Assembly (NCBI RefSeq): GCF_020080835.1
Contig: NC_058164.1
Span: 13,462,142-13,526,141 of the forward strand
Direction: 5' to 3'
Length of the DNA stretch: 64,000 nucleotides
Source of the DNA: Cotesia glomerata
Taxonomy: Eukaryota; Arthropoda; Insecta; Hymenoptera; Braconidae
Of this stretch, positions 58,664 through 64,000 are shown one piece after another. Position 1 is the first letter of the stretch; each line of letters opens with the position of its first letter. A model generated the notes under the pieces. The model was not told the DNA's origin and searched no databases. It saw only the letters and a program-made list of their open reading frames with translations. Position numbers and translations under genes: made by a program.

Positions 58664-59116
58664 TTGTGTAAGCCGTTCACTATTTGTACGACTGATGGAT
58701 TTGTAGTTGACATGTTAGGTCCTTTTCCTGCAAATGAAAATGATGCTCAGATACTGAGACATGTTATTGATGATCCGAATGGTTTACTGTCTCAGTTGAT
58801 GAAGCCCGGGGACATTTTTATTTTGGATCGCGGATTTCGAGACGTCAAGGAATACTTAGAATCCAAACAGTTCACAGTATTAATGCCTGCTCTTAAAGGC
58901 AAGCGAAAGCAACTCACTACTCAAGAATCTAATGATTCCCGCTTTGTGACAAAGTTGAGATGGGCAGTTGAATCGGTTCATGGTATGATGAAACAAAAAA
59001 ATGCTCTTTTAGATAATGATTTTGATAATAAAATGATCCCAAAAATCGGACCATATTATCGCATTGCGTCCTTTCTACATAATCAATTCAGTAAGCGACT
59101 GATTTCGGATGTCAAT
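58664..59116 (+). pseudogene. DDE_Tnp_4 (Harbinger/IS5-type) transposase fragment cut by gap
   Basis: About 150 codons open up to the assembly gap. Motifs: TTDGFVVDMLGPFPANENDA (first Asp), GDIFILDRGFRDVKEYLES (second Asp), SRFVTKLRWAVESVHGMMKQ (Glu) and IASFLHNQF, the order expected of a DDE_Tnp_4 core. The N-terminal DNA-binding part is missing upstream, and the 3' end is hidden by the 59117-59216 gap. Listed as a fragment; the frame visible is intact, so a more complete element may exist in the unassembled part. Confidence 0.75.
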
Positions 59117-59216
59117 NNNNNNNNNNNNNNNNNNNNNNNNNNNNNNNNNNNNNNNNNNNNNNNNNNNNNNNNNNNNNNNNNNNNNNNNNNNNNNNNNNNN
59201 NNNNNNNNNNNNNNNN
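59117..59216. other. Assembly gap, 100 N
   Basis: Exactly 100 undetermined bases, interrupting the transposase fragment. The real length is unknown. Confidence 0.99.
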
Positions 59217-59337
59217 TCATAAACTGAGATCAATAATAAATTAATCTAATCACAAGAAATGAGTAAGAACTCAAATCTCAAGTTATTTATTTATTTATCA
59301 AATTTTGATCATTTTAAAAAATAATTAAAAATTTTGA

Positions 59338-59715
59338 TTATAAAGCTAATTTAATAAATAGAATAACTTTTTTAATTTTACCACAGTAAAATAATAATAA
59401 TAATAAGTTACTTTGATCACACAGATTTTCTTTTCATTTAAAATAACAATTTAAATTTGCTTATAAGCTAATTTAATAAAATAAGAATAACTTTTTTTAA
59501 TTTTTACCACAGTAAAATAATTATAATAATAAGTTACTTTGATCACAGATTTTCATTCATTTAATTTTAATAATTTTTAAGTAACAATTAAAATTTGCTT
59601 ATAAGCTAACTTAATAAATAGAATAACTTTTTTAATTGACCACAGTAAAATAATTATAATAATAAGTTACTTTGATCACAGATTTTCATTCATTTAATCT
59701 TAATGACTGTTGAGT
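59338..59715. repeat. Tandem repeat, unit ~122-138 bp, three copies
   Basis: Copies marked by AAGCTAATTTAATAAA at about 59343 and 59464 and by AAGCTAACTTAATAAA at about 59603, each followed by ACCACAGTAAAATAAT and AAGTTACTTTGATCACA. AT-rich and imperfect. Confidence 0.75.
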
Positions 59716-60300
59716 AACATTAAATTGCTATTTACAAGTTTATAAAATGTAAATATACTAATTATGATTTAAAATTACAGGTCTTTCATAGGTTGAAACA
59801 AACATTCAATATAACAATCTAATTGTTTAATAATAATTCCTATACCTGTATAATATATTTAATGATTGAAAAGGAAATTTACTATAATATATTCTTTGTT
59901 AATTAGCATTCATAAATTTAAGATTATAAAAAACATCAGGTGAACTTAGGGTACTTTTCAATTTTTTCTGGTAAGTTTTTACCTAGAGTCATACTGATTA
60001 AATTTTCTTATCGTACATGCTGGTATTTTTAATAATGATTGAGCCAACATACTAAAGATTTGGATTTTTGTTCTGAAGCTATATACTCCAAAAAGCTTTT
60101 TGAACAGGTAGTTTTTAGTAATTAACTTGCAAATAAACCTTTAGGAATTTTTTAAAACACTCTAATTCCTGCAATCCTGTATCATCTAGTTCATCAATCA
60201 AAAATTCATAAACTATATTACTATATTTACTAATTTTCATGAAATAACTACCTCTATTTGCCGTCAACGCCTGGGGAGTAATGATTTTTTTTAATTCATT
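59716..60300. other. AT-rich DNA, nothing recognised
   Basis: No gene or bounded repeat is supported. It may contain 3' remains of the hAT-like element annotated next. Confidence 0.35.
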
Positions 60301-61576
60301 GTCAATGATGTCTAAAAATAATCATTTTTTATCAGTAATCTTAATTTAAACCAATCCTCGATAGCGTCAGCAAAATTAAAATCATTTCCACTATTTCTAG
60401 TTATAAATTTTGAAAGAAAATCGAATACTGATACAGATTCTTTTAAATTATTCTCAAATACATCATCGAATATGTACAATGTCGTTTCTCGGTTAAACTT
60501 TCCCAATCCTTCACCAAGAATTTGACGAAGGAGGAGGTAAAATTATTAAGACATACCATGATAATTTGGAATAGTATAAAAACTGAGCATCTTGTTTTGA
60601 CGAGCTAATAGAGTATCTCCACCTCGTTTTACTAATTCTTTTTTCAACATCAATTGTTACTTTTTTATAGCGTTTAACAGACGATTGAATTTTGATTTCC
60701 TAAAAAGGGGAATCATCGTGAATTGCTGCATAAAGATGTATCGACAGTTTCTAAATGACAATCAAAGTGCCACATAGATATAGAATTCCGATGGAAGTTG
60801 CGATGCTGATGTGCGAATCAAGGCCAATTGGCCACCGATTATTTTTTGGTATGTTTATAAATGATATCACAGCATACACTGACATTATATAATAGCTTTT
60901 TTAAGTGCGATCGAAGCTGACTCGTTAATCATTTGCAAATAATTACTTATATAATCCACTTTCTTCTCCCAAGATCCAAGACTTTAGAAATAATCGTATC
61001 ATTTCCAGTTCTTTGTTATAGCCAACGGCAATCTCTAAGCCACTTGTTTGAGCAACATTTTTACAAAATAATAATGTTCTTTTTTTCTCCTTCAAGTTTA
61101 GTTTACGATCAGTAAATTTATCGTGAGCTTTTTCAAGTAAAGTTGTCGATAACTTAACTTCACTAGGGACTTCATATGCAGGCCGTAATATTTTACAAAA
61201 TTTTTTAAAATAAAGATCTTGAATTAGATCAAATGATAAATTATTACTATAAAAAAAGTTACTTAAAGATTTCTTCGTTTTTTAGACAATGTGATATTAC
61301 AGTTACCTTCAGATTCAGAAATTGAATCAGAGTTTTCCCAAATACGCGACTTCCTATAAAATAAATTTATAGTTTAATAATTTTAAATCATAGAGAATTA
61401 GAAAAAAATTGAGACTAAGATAAAATTTACCTGTGACTCTTCAATAGTTGTTCAGCGGTATTATTCATTATTTTTTTACACTTTACACATGATGCAACTT
61501 GTTTTCCGTTTTCACGAATACGCTGAAATTCTCCTTCTTCCCAAAAACTGTGCTTCGGTCGACCTCCTCTTTGCAT
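60300..61576 (-). pseudogene. hAT-type transposase remnant with BED zinc finger
   Basis: On the minus strand an exon 61576-61431 starts MQRGGRPKHSFWEEGEF and contains a BED-like finger (CVKCKK...LLKSH), ending at a donor GTAAAT. The next exon follows TTTTATAG at about 61357 (KSRIWENSDSISESEG) and then, after a frame change near 61275, reads SNFFYSNNLSFDLIQDLYFK and KILRPAYEVPSEVKLSTTLL, which matches the start of the hAT catalytic region. Further 3' the frame is broken repeatedly (stops near 61070-60600), with one later open piece (60506-60312, ASP-rich). The C-terminal dimerisation block was not recognised. A decayed hAT copy. Confidence 0.6.
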
Positions 61577-61850
61577 ATTTTTTTCTTTATGATATTATAA
61601 TTCTATGAATTATTAATGTAAAAACTTCAATTTAATTAAATATTAGGTTAATAATGATAAATTTTTAGTTTATATTTATTTATTTACTAATTTAAGTTCA
61701 TCAAAAGTTCGGTAGATGGTGTTGAAATACCTAACGTAAAATACGTCACGTAAGAAACCCAACCGGTAATTTACGTGTATTATACATGTATAAAACTAAG
61801 TATAATACGTTAAGTATTTTACGTGCCCTTCCCTGGTACTAACTTAAATC
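61577..61850. other. Upstream flank of hAT remnant
   Basis: AT-rich; contains a weak foldback (CCTAACGTAAAATACGTCAC near 61731 against ACGTTAAGTATTTTACGT near 61808). No gene. Confidence 0.35.
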
Positions 61851-61854
61851 TCGC

Positions 61855-63330
61855 GTTGGCTGCATTTTTTACCGCAAACTATCCCTTTGAAGCTACAGTT
61901 TATGTAGATATAATTCCAGTGCGCCTTGGCGGCCGTAAATGTAAGCTGTGAATTACTTTTTTTAACTGTAGTTGCGTATTTATAAGAGGATTACTACACA
62001 TTTTTATTTTATCTAGTCTGTGGCATGTCACTTTTTACATAAAAAAAAGTCAGGATCGAAAATGTGAGCACGCTATAGTATGTGCTGATAAAATTTAATA
62101 ATTTTAAGTAAATAAATTGTTATAAGTGAATATAAATTAATTAATACTGTAAAATTAATTATGAATTACTGTTATACTAAACAAATTAGTGAAAAAAAGT
62201 ACCGTAGAATTAAATTAAATTTCGCAACCTTAAAAAACCGTTCTGCTTACAGTAAACACATTCGGTAGTCTGGCGCTCCGTTTGCAACGGGATTTTTGAA
62301 CGGAACTTGGCGCCAGATTCTACCGAATCTGTAGAAAAAATGTTTAATTCAAAATTTGTATCTTTCCCGCGAAAATTAAATCCCATGAATATTAAATGTT
62401 CCTAAAATTGTAATATTAATAAATTAATCTTTATTTTTCGTACAATATCTAGTTGCATTAATAATATTTTATATAAATAAGCCGCATATACTCTTTGATT
62501 AAGATTAATAAACTAAATTATCAATCAAAATCTTTATATTTCATATAATCGTAGAAAAAAACTTGATAATTTTTGTAACTCAAAAAATTGATCATTTAAT
62601 TTCAATACTGTTTTGTTGGAAATTAAAAGTGAATAAATAACAAAATAATTGCAGACAAGATACTTCAGTTCATTAACATTTGTGAGAGTTTCTAAGATTT
62701 TAGTTTACTTCATCTATTCTACAGTACCAACTTTAATATTACGTTGGCTGCATTTTTCTTTTTCATGGAAAACTATTTCCATTAAGCTATACTTTAAGTA
62801 AAAATAATTCCAACGCACCCCGGCATGTGTAAATGCAGGATGTGAAATATCTTTGGGTGCGTTCGCGTTGGATGCATTAAGCGCTTACAGCACTACACCT
62901 ATAACACGTTATACAGTGACATATATACATTTATAATATACACACGTGCTCACAGCGCATAAGTTTCCATCGCGTATCCACCTTTTTTTTTAACTATAGT
63001 TTCATACTTTTCTATCATCGGGAGGTTATGTTCCCCATAAGAAAAAAGTTAAAATCTAAAAATCTGGGTCGCTATAGTTTGTGCCAGTGAATTCTATGAA
63101 TTTTAAATAGAATTCATATTTATCACTAACTATAATTAGTTAATATTGATAATATAAGATGTAACGTATTATTATAAAGTATTCTTGAAGGAAAAAAAGG
63201 TCTGTAAAATTAATAAAATTATGCAACCTCAAAATACCGTTCTGCTTACAGTAAACATACTCGGTAGTCTGGCGCTCCGTTTACAACGGATTTGAACGGG
63301 ACTTGGCGCCAGATTCTACCGAATCTGTGG
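61855..63330. repeat. Two diverged tandem copies of a ~0.95-kb unit ending in a hairpin
   Basis: 61855-62335 and 62742-63330 share, in order, GTTGGCTGCATTTTT, AATTCCANCGCNCC, CGCTATAGTNTGTGC, CCGTTCTGCTTACAGTAAAC and a terminal hairpin (61-bp class; 62261-62327 and 63261-63323) with arms CGGTAGTCTGGCGCTCCG and GGCGCCAGATTCTACCG. The hairpin alone also occurs at 4655-4740. Probably a non-autonomous mobile element; no coding capacity. Confidence 0.65.
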
Positions 63331-64000
63331 ATGTGTATATGCGTATGTGGGTTCGTGTGTTTGTGTGTGTGAGTTTGTAGGCAAAATTTTACATGTATTC
63401 AGATATTGAAGCCTTCGCTTCAGTTAAATATGTAGCAACGGATGAAATTCAATTTTTTTAAAATTTATCTAACAAAAAAATTTATGACATTTTTCTTTTT
63501 TGTTAACTTCTACATTTCTATAAGTAGGCAAACTTCATAATTTTTTAGCAATCAAATTCAGAAACAGTCAGATATTTTTTAAACAGATAAATTTCAAACA
63601 ATTATTATCAGATAATTTTTAAACAATTTTTTTGATTTACTTATTTACTAAAATTATCTCTAAACATTTATCCGACATTTGCTCTTTCCAAAAAAAAAAA
63701 CTATAGTTTTTTTTTTTCAGTATTTAAAATTTCTGAACTTTCAACATGAAAAAGAAATCATTTTTGTTATGAATATAATGTAAAGTCTGCTAAATTTGTA
63801 TAATACTTTATTTGGTCAGCATTTTTTATTTTTTAAAAATTTTCTTTATTTATTAAATCGAGACTAAAAAATAAATCTTAAAAATTGCATTCAAGAAATG
63901 AAGATTTTTTAATTTTTTTTAATTAATTTTTTAAATTATAAAAATTATAAGATGTTGCTAATTCAATTTTTAGTCAATTGATTTCATGTAAAAATTTAAA
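63331..64000. other. AT-rich DNA, nothing recognised
   Basis: Starts with a short TG-rich tract (63335-63378). No gene, RNA or bounded repeat supported up to the window end. Confidence 0.35.

Overview
The window looks like nuclear DNA of an insect, most likely a hymenopteran (AT-rich, small spliceosomal introns, piggyBac/hAT/mariner/Harbinger relics, non-LTR retrotransposon). The order is inferred from general character only; no marker gene here fixes the species. Two gaps of exactly 100 N (53357-53456, 59117-59216) show a scaffolded assembly.

Layout. 1-2600 and 29.6-34.2 kb and 43.5-44.8 kb carry one diverged repeat family that keeps a conserved ~20-base core. About 3.0-11.45 kb is a second satellite (~273-bp monomer, organised as ~1.01-kb higher-order units), broken up by a hAT MITE, a long palindrome, a near-perfect 101-bp tandem array and a mariner MITE. 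11.5-15.2 kb holds two copies of a mariner-like non-autonomous element, one of them carrying another MITE. 34.4-43.5 kb is a third satellite (~307-bp monomer, ~1.54-kb higher-order unit) into which a full-length non-LTR retrotransposon has inserted with a 14-bp target duplication. 44.8-47.5 kb contains an LTR-like segment on the minus strand.

Genes. (1) 15427-17265 (+): a spliced piggyBac-transposase-derived protein, open throughout but with two of the three catalytic aspartates replaced: a candidate domesticated transposase. (2) 18546-23903 (+): an eight-exon gene for a ~1260-residue zinc-finger/tyrosine-recombinase (Crypton-like) protein with a C-terminal Myb-like domain; a one-base deletion just before catalytic box II breaks the frame. 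(3) 47578-54822 (-): an eight-exon gene for a 360-residue coiled-coil protein with a C-terminal DUF4806-like region; its first intron contains a truncated transposon ORF on the other strand. (4) 56622-58434 (+): a divergently transcribed BEN-like gene with a polyQ run, incomplete at both ends and with two one-base frame breaks. Further transposase remains (DDE_Tnp_4 fragment at 58.66-59.12 kb, hAT/BED remnant at 60.3-61.6 kb minus strand) lie to the right.

The most striking structures are the gene-like, spliced piggyBac and tyrosine-recombinase ORFs lying side by side, and at 29866-32548 a non-autonomous transposon that has inserted, inverted, into the middle of another copy of itself, with each target duplication (AA outside, CT inside) still visible. 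All exon models were built by hand from splice signals and reading-frame continuity.
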